Assembly: GCA_003526845.1 (NCBI GenBank)
Contig: DPVM01000007.1
Span: forward strand, 62,001 to 126,000
Reading direction: 5' to 3'
DNA length: 64,000 bases
Source of the DNA: Oscillospiraceae bacterium
Lineage (GTDB): Bacteria > Bacillota > Clostridia > Oscillospirales > Acutalibacteraceae
In this document: positions 27,409 to 35,931 of the stretch, in pieces
Numbering within the stretch: the stretch's first letter is position 1
Layout: each line of letters opens with the position of its first letter
The notes under the pieces: model-generated
Told to the model about the DNA's origin: nothing
What the model saw: the letters and a program-made list of their open reading frames with translations, nothing else
Databases searched by the model: none
Made by a program: the position numbers and the translations under genes

Positions 27409-28101
27409 ATGTCCGAAACTAATGACGAAAACAAAGAAAAAAACAATGACTGCGGCGACGGCTCGTCTGCGTTTGAAACAGGCTCTATCACTGTTGAAAA
27501 AAGCGGTCATTTTATCCATTGTTTGACTATTATCGGTCAAATCGAGGGGCATTTTATTTTGCCCAGTCAAAACAAAACAACTAAATATGAGCATGTTATT
27601 CCGCAGCTTGTTGCTATTGAGGAAAGTAAGGAGATTGACGGTCTTTTGATTATCCTTAATACAGTCGGCGGTGATGTCGAGGCAGGGCTTGCTATTGCCG
27701 AACTGCTTTCCACAATGCAAACACCCACTGCATCGCTCGTTCTCGGCGGCGGTCATTCAATCGGCGTTCCGCTTGCCGTAAGTTGCAAAAAAAGCTTTAT
27801 CGTTCCGAGCGCAACAATGACGGTTCACCCGGTGCGAATGAACGGCACCGTTCTCGGCGTTCCGCAAACGCTGTCGTATTTTGAAAAAATGCAGGACAGA
27901 ATAGTTAATTTCGTCGAAAATAATTCAAAAATCGGTGCAGAGGATTTCAGACGGCTTATGATGAAAACAGGCGAGTTGATTATGGATGTCGGCACGGTGC
28001 TTGACGGTGAAGGTGCTGTCGAATGCGGCTTGATTGATGAATTGGGCGGCTTGAAGGATGCACTCGGCTTTCTTGAATCCTGTATCACGGAGGATAAATA
28101 A
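27409..28101 (+). CDS. tepA: ClpP-fold serine protease TepA
   Basis: This 230-residue ClpP-family protein is of the TepA (YmfB) group. The catalytic serine is S117 in GGGHSIGVPLA and the histidine is H140 in MTVHPVR. A 30-residue acidic, Asn-rich N terminus precedes the fold. B. subtilis TepA is linked to protein translocation and spore biology. The next genes, YlzJ-like and an FtsK/SpoIIIE protein, reproduce the B. subtilis tepA-ylzJ-spoIIIE order, which supports the assignment. It has a GAGGTG ribosome site. Confidence 0.87.
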   Translation: MSETNDENKEKNNDCGDGSSAFETGSITVEKSGHFIHCLTIIGQIEGHFILPSQNKTTKYEHVIPQLVAIEESKEIDGLLIILNTVGGDVEAGLAIAELLSTMQTPTASLVLGGGHSIGVPLAVSCKKSFIVPSATMTVHPVRMNGTVLGVPQTLSYFEKMQDRIVNFVENNSKIGAEDFRRLMMKTGELIMDVGTVLDGEGAVECGLIDELGGLKDALGFLESCITEDK

Positions 28102-28316
28102 TGCTCTATACAATTGTTTCGATTGACGATGTTTTAAATCAAAATCTGTGTGTTAAATGTGATGGGCGCGAGCGCTCGAGTAATCCATTCGACTATATAA
28201 GGACAGGTTATTTTATCGACAATGCAGCACTTTTCGGAGGGAGTAACAATGTCAGTTTTAAATGCAATATTCCAGGCAATAGCGCGTGCTCTCGCGTGGA
28301 TTTTGCCGATAAGTGA
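28101..28316 (+). CDS. YlzJ-like small protein
   Basis: This 71-residue protein begins MLYTIVSIDDVL and contains SSNPFDYI, both resembling the start and the STNPxDYL element of the YlzJ-like family. Its ATG overlaps the tepA stop by one base, with GGAGG upstream. The last 68 bp overlap the start of the UppP-like gene, which is a long overlap. Position between tepA and ftsK fits YlzJ. The family has no known function. Confidence 0.6.
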   Translation: MLYTIVSIDDVLNQNLCVKCDGRERSSNPFDYIRTGYFIDNAALFGGSNNVSFKCNIPGNSACSRVDFADK

Positions 28317-29106
28317 ATACGGTCACGCATCATTGCTCAATGCGTTTGCGGGCAAAACGGACGGCTCGGTGTCCACCGCCGCGGGTGCGGTACATATCGG
28401 CTTGGCTATCGGAATCGCCTTTGCGATATACGGCATCATTTCAAGAATGTTTAAGGAGTTTTTTGCCGCAGGTCGCGAGCTTGTGACAAAACAGCTTGAT
28501 TTAAAAAATCCGTCGCCGGCGCGCAGTTTTATGTATATGACTCTTCTTTCCTTTGTGCCGCTCATTTTGTGGTGTATTCCGCTCGGAAAGGGCAGGGTCC
28601 TGTTTTCAGTTTTGCATAAAACAGGTTTTAACGGCGTTATTGTAGATGACGCGATTTTGTTCTTGATTACGGGCGCCATGGTTTTGCTGACCTCAATGCA
28701 AATGCGTTCCGCTAAAAGGAAAAAGGTTGATTTCAAACTTGCGCTTATAATCGGCTTTGCAGCGCTGTTTTTAGTTCCTGTTTCGGGTCTGTCGCTTGTC
28801 GCGGGCGTTTTTCTCATTTTGACTCTTTCGGGCATTTCGCGCAAAACGGCGTTCAATTATTCAATGATTTTAAGTGTGCCGATTTTGTTTGTCACCGGTG
28901 TTGTCGAACTTTGCACCGCCGATGTTTCATCGGGCGTTTTCGCAGCTTTCGTCGGCACATTGCTTGCCGTTGTCGCAGGGTTTACCGTTGCGCGTGTTTT
29001 CAAATTCACTGTCAAAAAAATGCTTTATAAATACTATGCTTACTATGATTTTGCAATAGGCGCGGTCGCTTTGATTGTCGGTATTGTATTTTTAATAAAA
29101 AGATAA
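28249..29106 (+). CDS. UppP/BacA-like membrane protein lacking catalytic residues
   Basis: This 285-residue polytopic membrane protein resembles undecaprenyl-diphosphatase (UppP/BacA). The segment ALAWILPISEYGHASLL aligns with the family's TEFLPVSSTGH region. By that alignment the two glutamates become R13 and W17 and the serine becomes E23; only the histidine (H26) stays. The PGxSRSG motif is replaced by PVSGLSLVAG, losing its arginine. RKTAFNYSMILSVPIL matches the following helix. It is probably not an active phosphatase. The start at 28249 has GGAGGG upstream. It sits between ylzJ-like and ftsK in a sporulation-flavoured operon. Confidence 0.7.
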   Translation: MSVLNAIFQAIARALAWILPISEYGHASLLNAFAGKTDGSVSTAAGAVHIGLAIGIAFAIYGIISRMFKEFFAAGRELVTKQLDLKNPSPARSFMYMTLLSFVPLILWCIPLGKGRVLFSVLHKTGFNGVIVDDAILFLITGAMVLLTSMQMRSAKRKKVDFKLALIIGFAALFLVPVSGLSLVAGVFLILTLSGISRKTAFNYSMILSVPILFVTGVVELCTADVSSGVFAAFVGTLLAVVAGFTVARVFKFTVKKMLYKYYAYYDFAIGAVALIVGIVFLIKR

Positions 29107-29121
29107 TCGGAAGGTTAATTG

Positions 29122-31719
29122 ATGGCTACAAAAAAAACTTCTAAAAAATCAACTAAAACGAATCAGAAAAAAACAAAAAATGCTCCGAGAAAGCAAACGG
29201 CAAGGGACAGAGAGCTTGAGGCGCAGGTCCGTGAGGACGAACTTCGAGAAAAAGAGCAAAAACTGCGCATTTTCTCGGTATTTGTCTTTGCGTTTTCCGT
29301 CATATTGTTTTTTGTTGCAATTATCGACGGCGCAGGTATTTGGAATATAGTACATAATTTTTATATCGGCCTTTTCGGCAGATTTGCCGCAATTGCTTTG
29401 CCGATTCTCTGCCTTGTCTTTTCATTCCTTTTAACCGTTGTTAAGGGCAAAAATAATATTATTCCCGAAACAGTTTCGGTTTTGATTCTCATATTGCTTG
29501 TTTCGGCGTTTATTCATATCGTTTCGCCGTCAAATCAAACGGGCGATGATTTCGCCAATGCGGTCATCTCGGCTTATAAAAATGCGGTTAAATCCTTTAA
29601 CGGCGGTCTTTTCGGCGCAGTTATCGGATGGCTTTTGCTAACAATGGGCAAGGCTCCGGCTATAATTGTCGATTTGGTGCTTGTTGTTTCAATTATCATT
29701 CTTTTGTCAAAGACAACCGTTAATCAGTTTTTCTCAAAACCGGTCAAAAAGGTTGTTGAAAAAGCGGCTCCGTATATCGAGGAGCAGCGCGAAAAAAGGC
29801 GCAACAGAAATATTGATGTCTATCTTGACGATGAGCCGCCGAAATCCGACGGCGAGGATGAAAAAACGGATGAAAATAAGCAGGATAAGTCCAAAAAGAA
29901 AACCAAAGCAAAGAAAAAAGACGATAATTTGGGCGACGATGCAATGGCTGACATTATCCGCGATATTAACGCAACGACCGCTAAAAACAAAGCAAGCCGT
30001 TCCGGCGAAAATGCCGATAAGGCTGAAAAGTCGATTGATGAAATCGTTAAGGATGCAAGCGAAACAGAACAGGCAAAGGCTGAAAATAAGAATAAATCCG
30101 ATTCGGGCGCAGAGGAATTTGTTGTTTCAGACGATGATATGAACACAACCGTTGATGAATATAAAATGCCGTCAGTCGATATTCTCAAGGTCGCAGAGCA
30201 AAAGTCCACAAGCGATATAAGCAACGAACTTAAAGAAAATGCAACGCTCCTTGTCGATACTCTTTCATCGTTCGGAGTCAGTGCAACCGTTACCGATATT
30301 TCACGCGGACCGACTGTTACACGCTATGAGCTTAAGCCGGCGGCAGGCGTTCGTATTTCAAAAATCACCAATTTGTCCGACGATATTGCGCTCAATCTTG
30401 CCGCAACAAATGTCCGTATCGAAGCACCGATTCCGGGTAAAGCTGCAGTCGGTATTGAAATACCGAACACGGTTTCAAACATTGTTTCAATGCGTGAACT
30501 TATCGACACACCCGATTTCTCGGCTCAAAAATCCATTCTTTCGGCAGGACTCGGCAAGGATATTGCAGGCAACAATGTTTATTGCGACCTTGCAAAAATG
30601 CCGCACCTTCTCATCGCAGGTACTACCGGCTCGGGTAAATCGGTTTGTATGAACTCAATTATCGTTTCAATTCTTTACCGTGCCACACCGGAGCAGGTCA
30701 AGCTCCTTATGATTGACCCGAAAAAGGTTGAATTTTCAAAATATGAAAATATTCCGCATCTTCTCGTTCCCGTCGTAACCGACCCGCGCAAGGCTTCGGG
30801 TGCGCTCGGTTGGGCTGTTTCCGAAATGCTCAAACGCTATCAGGCGTTCAGTGACTACGGCGTTCGTGATATTGAGGGATACAACAAATATGTAGCAAAG
30901 CACGAGGATATGCAGCCTATGCCGAAAGTCGTTATCTGTATCGACGAGCTTGCCGATTTGATGATGGCTGCCCCCAAGGAGGTCGAGGACTCAATCTGCC
31001 GTCTTGCACAAATGGCGCGTGCGGCAGGTATGCACCTTGTCATCGCTACACAAAGACCGTCCGTTGATGTCATCACAGGTCTTATCAAAGCAAACATTTC
31101 CTCGCGTATCGCGCTCACTGTTTCGTCACAAATCGACTCGCGCACAATTCTCGATTCGGGCGGTGCGGAAAAACTCCTCGGTCACGGCGATATGCTTTAT
31201 TCACCGATTGGCGCAAGCAAGCCGCTTCGTGTTCAGGGCTGTTTTATCAGCGATGAAGAAGTTGAAGAACTTTGCGATTTTATTAAGAATCAGGGCGAAA
31301 GCCAATACAGCGACGAAATTCAAAAAGAAATTGAGGATAAAGCCGCACAGGATAAAAATGCTTCGCCGTTTCTTGATTCCGGCGAGCAGGGCGAGGAGCT
31401 TGACGCGCTCTTTGACAAAGCTGTTGATGTCGTTCTCGACAGCGGCAGGGCTTCAACCTCGTTTCTTCAAAGAAAGCTCGGAGTAGGCTATTCGAGAGGC
31501 TCAAAGATTATGGACCAACTCGAAGAAAAGGGCATTATCGGCGCGCAGGACGGCTCAAAACCGCGTGAAATCAAGATTAATCGACAGCAGTGGATTCAAA
31601 TGCAGGCAAATGCACCCGTTCCCGAGTTTACGGCAGAAAATACGGAGCAAATGTCTATTGACGATAATGTTATCGACAATCAGTATTTTTCACCTGCCGA
31701 TGATGTTGACGAAAGTTAA
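29122..31719 (+). CDS. ftsK: DNA translocase FtsK/SpoIIIE
   Basis: This 865-residue protein has a basic N terminus and four membrane segments (to about residue 200). A charged Lys/Asp/Glu-rich linker runs to about 350. The RecA-like motor has Walker A GTTGSGKSVC near residue 500 and Walker B VICIDELADL near 604. A winged-helix gamma domain follows from about 757. It pumps chromosomal DNA through the closing septum during division or into the forespore. ATG at 29122 is preferred to the in-frame TTG just before it. Which paralogue role it plays, FtsK or SpoIIIE, is open, but the tepA neighbourhood favours SpoIIIE. Confidence 0.93.
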   Translation: MATKKTSKKSTKTNQKKTKNAPRKQTARDRELEAQVREDELREKEQKLRIFSVFVFAFSVILFFVAIIDGAGIWNIVHNFYIGLFGRFAAIALPILCLVFSFLLTVVKGKNNIIPETVSVLILILLVSAFIHIVSPSNQTGDDFANAVISAYKNAVKSFNGGLFGAVIGWLLLTMGKAPAIIVDLVLVVSIIILLSKTTVNQFFSKPVKKVVEKAAPYIEEQREKRRNRNIDVYLDDEPPKSDGEDEKTDENKQDKSKKKTKAKKKDDNLGDDAMADIIRDINATTAKNKASRSGENADKAEKSIDEIVKDASETEQAKAENKNKSDSGAEEFVVSDDDMNTTVDEYKMPSVDILKVAEQKSTSDISNELKENATLLVDTLSSFGVSATVTDISRGPTVTRYELKPAAGVRISKITNLSDDIALNLAATNVRIEAPIPGKAAVGIEIPNTVSNIVSMRELIDTPDFSAQKSILSAGLGKDIAGNNVYCDLAKMPHLLIAGTTGSGKSVCMNSIIVSILYRATPEQVKLLMIDPKKVEFSKYENIPHLLVPVVTDPRKASGALGWAVSEMLKRYQAFSDYGVRDIEGYNKYVAKHEDMQPMPKVVICIDELADLMMAAPKEVEDSICRLAQMARAAGMHLVIATQRPSVDVITGLIKANISSRIALTVSSQIDSRTILDSGGAEKLLGHGDMLYSPIGASKPLRVQGCFISDEEVEELCDFIKNQGESQYSDEIQKEIEDKAAQDKNASPFLDSGEQGEELDALFDKAVDVVLDSGRASTSFLQRKLGVGYSRGSKIMDQLEEKGIIGAQDGSKPREIKINRQQWIQMQANAPVPEFTAENTEQMSIDDNVIDNQYFSPADDVDES

Positions 31720-31734
31720 ATTTTAGGATAACTT

Positions 31735-33660
31735 ATGAAAAATACTTTTTTACCTGTCAATAAAAAGGATATGTTTGCTCTCGGATGGGACAGACCCGAT
31801 ATTGTCTATATAACCGGTGATGCGTATGTCGACCACCCCTCTTTCGGTGCAAGTATAATTACAAGAGTGCTTCAGGCAAAGGGCTTCAAGGTTGCAGTTT
31901 TGAGTCAGCCTGATTGGAAATCAACTGCCGATTTTGAGCAGTTCGGAAAGCCGCGCCTTGCATATTTCATCACAAGCGGAAATATTGACTCTATGGTTGC
32001 GCACTATACGGTTGCAAAGCGTCCGCGCTCGCAGGATGCCTACACGGCAGGCGGCGCAATGGGAAAACGCCCCGACCGCGCCGTTATAGTTTATTCAAAT
32101 ATTGTAAAACGCCTTTTTCCCGATGTCCCCGTTGTTATCGGTGGGCTTGAGGCGTCGCTTCGTCGGTTTGCTCATTATGATTATTGGGATGATTCGGTCC
32201 GACCGAGCATTTTGCTCGATTCAAAGGCAGACCTTTTGATTTACGGCATGGGCGAAAATCAGTCAATCCAAATCGCCGAGAGGCTCGCCTCGGGCGAAAA
32301 AATCGACACCATGCACGATATTAAGGGCACTGTTTATTCGGTCGATGTCCGCGAAACACCGTATGTCGGCGTTGAGTGCCCGAGTTTTGAAAATGTTTCC
32401 TCGTCAAAAAAGGAATATGCCAAGGCGGCTCGTGTTCAGCAGGACGAGCAGGACCATATCCGCGGCAAAGTCATCAAGCAAAAGCATGGCAAAAAAATGG
32501 TTGTTCAAAATCAGCCTATGCCGCCGCTCACCACTCCCGAGCTTGATTGGGTGTATTCTTTGCCGTATGCGCGCGCATATCACCCTATGTACGAAAGTAT
32601 GGGCGGCGTTCCGGGTATTCAGGAGGTTGAGTTTTCAATCACGCATAACCGCGGATGTTTCGGCGCGTGCAATTTCTGCTCAATTCAGTTTCATCAGGGC
32701 AGATATATTACAACGCGCAGTAAAAAAAGCATTATGGCAGAGGCTGAAAAACTTACGCATTTGCCTAATTTCAAGGGCTATATCCACGATATAGGCGGTC
32801 CTACTGCGAATTTTCGCCGCACCTCGTGCGATTTTCAGCTTGAACACGGCCTTTGCAAGGGAAAAAAGTGCCTTGCTCCAAAGCCTTGCCCGAATTTAGC
32901 GGTTGACCACAGCGAATATCTCGATATTCTTCGCTCCGTCAGAGAGTTACCGGGCGTTAAAAAGGTGTTTATCCGTTCGGGTATCAGATACGATTATCTC
33001 CTTGAGGATAAGGACGATTCGTTTTTCAGAGAGCTTGTTGAGCATCATGTCAGCGGTCAGCTTAAGGTTGCGCCCGAGCATTGCTCCGCAGCCGTTCTCG
33101 ACAAAATGGGCAAGCCGCATATTGAGGCATATATAGAGTTTTCAAAACGCTATTTTCAATACACCGGCGAGGTTAATAAGGAGCAGTATCTTGTCCCTTA
33201 CCTGATGTCGTCACATCCGGGCTCAACACTCGATGATGCAATCGAGCTTGCAGAGTTTTTAAAGAAAAATCACATTCGCCCCGAGCAAGTGCAGGATTTT
33301 TATCCCACCCCGGGCACAATTTCAACAACAATGTATTATACGGGGCTTGACCCTTATACTATGCAGGAGGTCTATTGTGCAAAAAATCCGCATGATAAGG
33401 CGCTCCAAAGGGCGTTGCTCCAATATTTCAATCCGAAAAATGCTGCGCTCGTCGAGGAGGCACTGCGCCGTGTGCACCGCTACGATTTAATCGGCACGGG
33501 CGAAAAATGCCTTGTCCGCGGTCAAACGCAAAACAATAAAAAGCAGCGTTCAGCTGCAAACGGCAAAAAATATCCGCACGGCAATTCCAGCGGATTGAAC
33601 AATAAAAACAGAAACAAAAATCATAAAAAAGGTTCTTCAAACAGGGGGAGAAAACGATGA
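31735..33660 (+). CDS. YgiQ-family (UPF0313) radical SAM protein
   Basis: This 641-residue protein has the radical SAM cluster motif CFGACNFC near residue 308. The N-terminal domain (DIVYITGDAYVDHPSFGA, VVIGGLEASLRRF) is typical of YgiQ/UPF0313. The reaction is unknown. The C terminus from about residue 600 is a basic, Asn/Lys-rich tail common in this family. It starts 15 bp after ftsK and its stop overlaps the comEA start by 4 bp, so it is in the same operon. Confidence 0.9.
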   Translation: MKNTFLPVNKKDMFALGWDRPDIVYITGDAYVDHPSFGASIITRVLQAKGFKVAVLSQPDWKSTADFEQFGKPRLAYFITSGNIDSMVAHYTVAKRPRSQDAYTAGGAMGKRPDRAVIVYSNIVKRLFPDVPVVIGGLEASLRRFAHYDYWDDSVRPSILLDSKADLLIYGMGENQSIQIAERLASGEKIDTMHDIKGTVYSVDVRETPYVGVECPSFENVSSSKKEYAKAARVQQDEQDHIRGKVIKQKHGKKMVVQNQPMPPLTTPELDWVYSLPYARAYHPMYESMGGVPGIQEVEFSITHNRGCFGACNFCSIQFHQGRYITTRSKKSIMAEAEKLTHLPNFKGYIHDIGGPTANFRRTSCDFQLEHGLCKGKKCLAPKPCPNLAVDHSEYLDILRSVRELPGVKKVFIRSGIRYDYLLEDKDDSFFRELVEHHVSGQLKVAPEHCSAAVLDKMGKPHIEAYIEFSKRYFQYTGEVNKEQYLVPYLMSSHPGSTLDDAIELAEFLKKNHIRPEQVQDFYPTPGTISTTMYYTGLDPYTMQEVYCAKNPHDKALQRALLQYFNPKNAALVEEALRRVHRYDLIGTGEKCLVRGQTQNNKKQRSAANGKKYPHGNSSGLNNKNRNKNHKKGSSNRGRKR

Positions 33661-34097
33661 AATCAAGCCGTCAGTCTTTGTTGATGCTCGGCGTCGCATT
33701 GCTTGTTATAGCAGGCATAATGCTTTATATCGGGCTGTCACAGCCGCGTGTTTACAACGCGACAAATAAAACTTTGTCAACAACCGAGGCATATAGTCAG
33801 TCAACATCTCCTAAGGCAGGTAATGCGTATTATACAAAGTCGGCGCAAAGTTCAACTGCCGCACAAACAACGGGTGCAACTGCGCAATATACAAAGCAAA
33901 ACGCATTCCCGATTAATTTGAATACAGCTACTGCGGATGAACTTACGAGGATTAGCGGAATAGGCGAAAAGCGTGCCGCTTCAATAATCGCATACAGAGA
34001 AAGTATCGGCGGCTATACTTCGGTTGACCAAATCAAAAATATAAGGGGAATCGGGGATGCAACCTATGCAAAAATCGCCCCTTATCTTACCGTTTGA
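33657..34097 (+). CDS. comEA: ComEA-like helix-hairpin-helix protein
   Basis: This 146-residue protein has one N-terminal membrane segment (residues about 8-27), a Ser/Thr/Gln-rich linker, and a C-terminal pair of helix-hairpin-helix motifs (INLNTATADELTRISGIGEK, IKNIRGIGDATYAKI). ComEA binds double-stranded DNA at the outer face of the membrane during uptake. It lacks the SLBB domain found in many ComEA proteins, so it is a short form. Its ATG overlaps the YgiQ stop. It pairs functionally with comEC at the window start. Confidence 0.87.
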   Translation: MKSSRQSLLMLGVALLVIAGIMLYIGLSQPRVYNATNKTLSTTEAYSQSTSPKAGNAYYTKSAQSSTAAQTTGATAQYTKQNAFPINLNTATADELTRISGIGEKRAASIIAYRESIGGYTSVDQIKNIRGIGDATYAKIAPYLTV

Positions 34098-34813
34098 TGA
34101 AAAACGCAATTAAGCAACTTTCGTATGTCCTTTTTCCGCGCCGCTGTGAGCTTTGCGGAGAGGTTGTTCGTCCCGACGAAAAATATTGCCGTGATTGCAG
34201 ACATGCCGAACGCATAAACGGCGAAATTTGCCTTAAATGTGCTCATTCAAAGACCGATTGTGCCTGCTCCAAAAAGGATAAAAAGCCTGCGTTCAACGGC
34301 GTTGTCGCTCCGTTTTATTTTCGTGACAGCGTTTCAAGGGCAGTTCATCGTTTCAAGTTTTACGGCTATACAGAGCTTGCCGATAATATGGCGCGCGAAA
34401 TGACAAATAAAATAAATGAGAATTTTTGTGACATAGGTTTTGATTTCGTCACATTTGTTCTGCTCAGCAAAAGACGATACAGAAAAAGAGGGTATAATCA
34501 GGCGGAACTTTTGGCTCAAAAAATCGCCGACCGACTCAGTATTCCTTGCCTTAAATCGCTCAATAAAATCCGCGAAACCGAAACTCAACGCGGTGCGTCG
34601 GCAAAGGAAAGACGCGTCAATCTTTTCGGCGCATTTGATTTGGTTGACGGTTTCGATATTGACGGCAAAACGGTTTTGCTCGTCGATGATGTCAAAACAA
34701 CAGGCAGTACACTCAACGAGTGCTCCGAGATACTGAAAGCTTACGGCGCAAAGGCTGTTTATTGCTCCGTTTTCGCCGTTACAAAGCGAAAAAAGAAAAA
34801 TGATAAAAAATAG
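34097..34813 (+). CDS. comFC: ComFC-like phosphoribosyltransferase-fold protein
   Basis: The 238-residue chain begins with a zinc-ribbon-like region (CELC, CRDC, CLKC and CAC within the first 55 residues). A phosphoribosyltransferase fold ends with VLLVDDVKTTGSTLNEC. The KRRYRKRGYNQAELLA segment is the ComF/GntX signature. ComFC is needed for DNA transformation at the cytoplasmic side. The ATG shares one base with the comEA stop. The TTG three bases earlier is rejected because it lies inside the comEA stop region. Confidence 0.87.
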   Translation: MKNAIKQLSYVLFPRRCELCGEVVRPDEKYCRDCRHAERINGEICLKCAHSKTDCACSKKDKKPAFNGVVAPFYFRDSVSRAVHRFKFYGYTELADNMAREMTNKINENFCDIGFDFVTFVLLSKRRYRKRGYNQAELLAQKIADRLSIPCLKSLNKIRETETQRGASAKERRVNLFGAFDLVDGFDIDGKTVLLVDDVKTTGSTLNECSEILKAYGAKAVYCSVFAVTKRKKKNDKK

Positions 34814-34815
34814 TC

Positions 34816-34844
34816 TTGCAATTTTCATCATTTAATGTTACAAT
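34816..34844 (+). promoter_or_regulatory. Promoter of the tRNA pair
   Basis: TTGCAA and TACAAT are separated by 17 bp with a TGT extension. The predicted start is a few bases before tRNA-Leu. The -35 box begins 3 bp after the comFC stop. Confidence 0.7.
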
Positions 34845-34856
34845 ACATACCGTTAT

Positions 34857-34941
34857 GCACCTGTGGCGGAACTGGCAGACGCGTTAGATTTAGGATCTAA
34901 TTTCGAGAGGAGTGCAGGTTCGATTCCTGTCAGGTGCACCA
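34857..34941 (+). tRNA. tRNA-Leu (anticodon UAG)
   Basis: The acceptor arms GCACCTG and CAGGTGC pair perfectly and CCA is encoded. The anticodon arm gives TAG in loop TTTAGGA. The long variable arm typical of leucine tRNAs is present, and the T arm contains GGTTCGATTCC. It reads CUA and other CUN codons. Confidence 0.95.
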
Positions 34942-34961
34942 TTAATGGCAGTTTGATATTT

Positions 34962-35037
34962 CGGGGTGTAGCGCAGGTGGTAGCGCACCAGACTGGGGGT
35001 CTGGGGGTCGCAAGTTCAAGTCTTGTCACTCCGACCA
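34962..35037 (+). tRNA. tRNA-Pro (anticodon GGG)
   Basis: The acceptor arms CGGGGTG and CACTCCG pair with one G-U. The anticodon stem CCAGA/TCTGG encloses loop CTGGGGG, so the anticodon is GGG. The T arm has GTTCAAGTC and CCA is encoded. It lies 20 bp after tRNA-Leu in the same transcript. Confidence 0.95.
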
Positions 35038-35044
35038 AAAAAAT

Positions 35045-35080
35045 GAGGTCTTTCAAAGAAATTTGAAAGACCTCTAAATT
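35045..35080 (+). terminator. Terminator of the tRNA operon
   Basis: GAGGTCTTTCAAA and TTTGAAAGACCTC form a 13-bp stem with a 4-base loop, followed by AAATTTAT. Confidence 0.7.
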
Positions 35081-35110
35081 TATCCAAACTGTTTATTTAA
35101 GCCAAAAATC

Positions 35111-35142
35111 AAAGCCGTTGAGAATTTTCAACGGCTTTTAAT
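35111..35142. terminator. Second terminator hairpin after the tRNAs
   Basis: AAAGCCGTTGA and TCAACGGCTTT form an 11-bp stem with a T run after it and an A run before it, so it may act in both directions. Confidence 0.75.
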
Positions 35143-35260
35143 TATTGTGAAACTGCCTTGCTATTGCAGTCATTTCCAAAAAGCAATTTGGGATTAAATG
35201 CATCAATGATTTGATATTGTTGCTCTTTAAACAGACCGATAAAATGCAATATATATTGTC

Positions 35261-35581
35261 TTATCGCATTCGATGAACACCGTTGAGAAATACTCTGTTT
35301 TTAAATCCGCCGTTCTTTTTGCTTTTTTTGGAACGCATTTCTTCAAATTCTTTATAATCAATTTTCTTGTAATCCAAAACAGCGCTTATTACCTCAACAA
35401 GGTCGCACAACTCCAAAACATCATCGGATTCATTAAATTCGTTTAATTCTTCTGCAAGCTTTTTCTTTAATTCATTATAGTAATCGGCGGACTCAAGAAT
35501 CACGAAATCCGGTTTATCTCCCGTTTTTTCAATTATATCGGGTATATTATCTCTTACGAGCTTGTTCATCTTTTCATACAT
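35261..35581 (-). CDS. MazG-like (phosphoribosyl-ATP pyrophosphohydrolase-like) protein
   Basis: This 106-residue all-alpha protein begins with KLVRDNIPDIIEKTG, a signature of small MazG-like nucleotide pyrophosphohydrolases. Putative metal ligands are in LAEELNEF and LELCDLVEVISAV. Such proteins are thought to clear abnormal nucleotides. The C terminus ends in a short basic stretch. AGGAG lies 11 bp before the ATG. It stands alone, in AT-rich surroundings. The true substrate is unknown. Confidence 0.75.
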   Translation of the reverse strand: MYEKMNKLVRDNIPDIIEKTGDKPDFVILESADYYNELKKKLAEELNEFNESDDVLELCDLVEVISAVLDYKKIDYKEFEEMRSKKSKKNGGFKNRVFLNGVHRMR

Positions 35582-35815
35582 AATAAAAATATCTCCTTTA
35601 TCAAAATATTTCCTGTTCTATGCTTACTTAACTGAATATTATATTATCATTTTAAAATCGCAATTGCAATGTTTTCTCGAATAATCGTCGCGTATTTTTT
35701 ATTGTAAGCAAGGGGGAGGGGCAGTCTAAAAAACAGTATAATTTTTTAAAAATTTCCCGATAATTTAAGCGTGAAGCGTGTCACAATTGCTGTTTGATTA
35801 TTTTTGGTCAATTTA

Positions 35816-35845
35816 TTGACTTTGTTATCGGCTGTATGATATATT
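35816..35845 (+). promoter_or_regulatory. Candidate promoter of the surface-protein gene
   Basis: TTGACT and TATATT are separated by 18 bp, with a TGA extension before the -10 box. The start codon is about 85 bp downstream, after GGAGAAGG. The rest of the 350-bp gap from 35582 is AT-rich with no gene seen. Confidence 0.55.
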
Positions 35846-35931
35846 GATAATGAAGGAACAATCGGTAATGACTATATATTTCTATATATTTCATCCGATG
35901 AATAAACAATAATAAATAAAAGGAGAAGGTT

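Noticed and set aside
34853..35066. 67-codon frames on both strands over the tRNA genes
   Set aside because: They are translations of tRNA-Leu and tRNA-Pro, a common false gene call.
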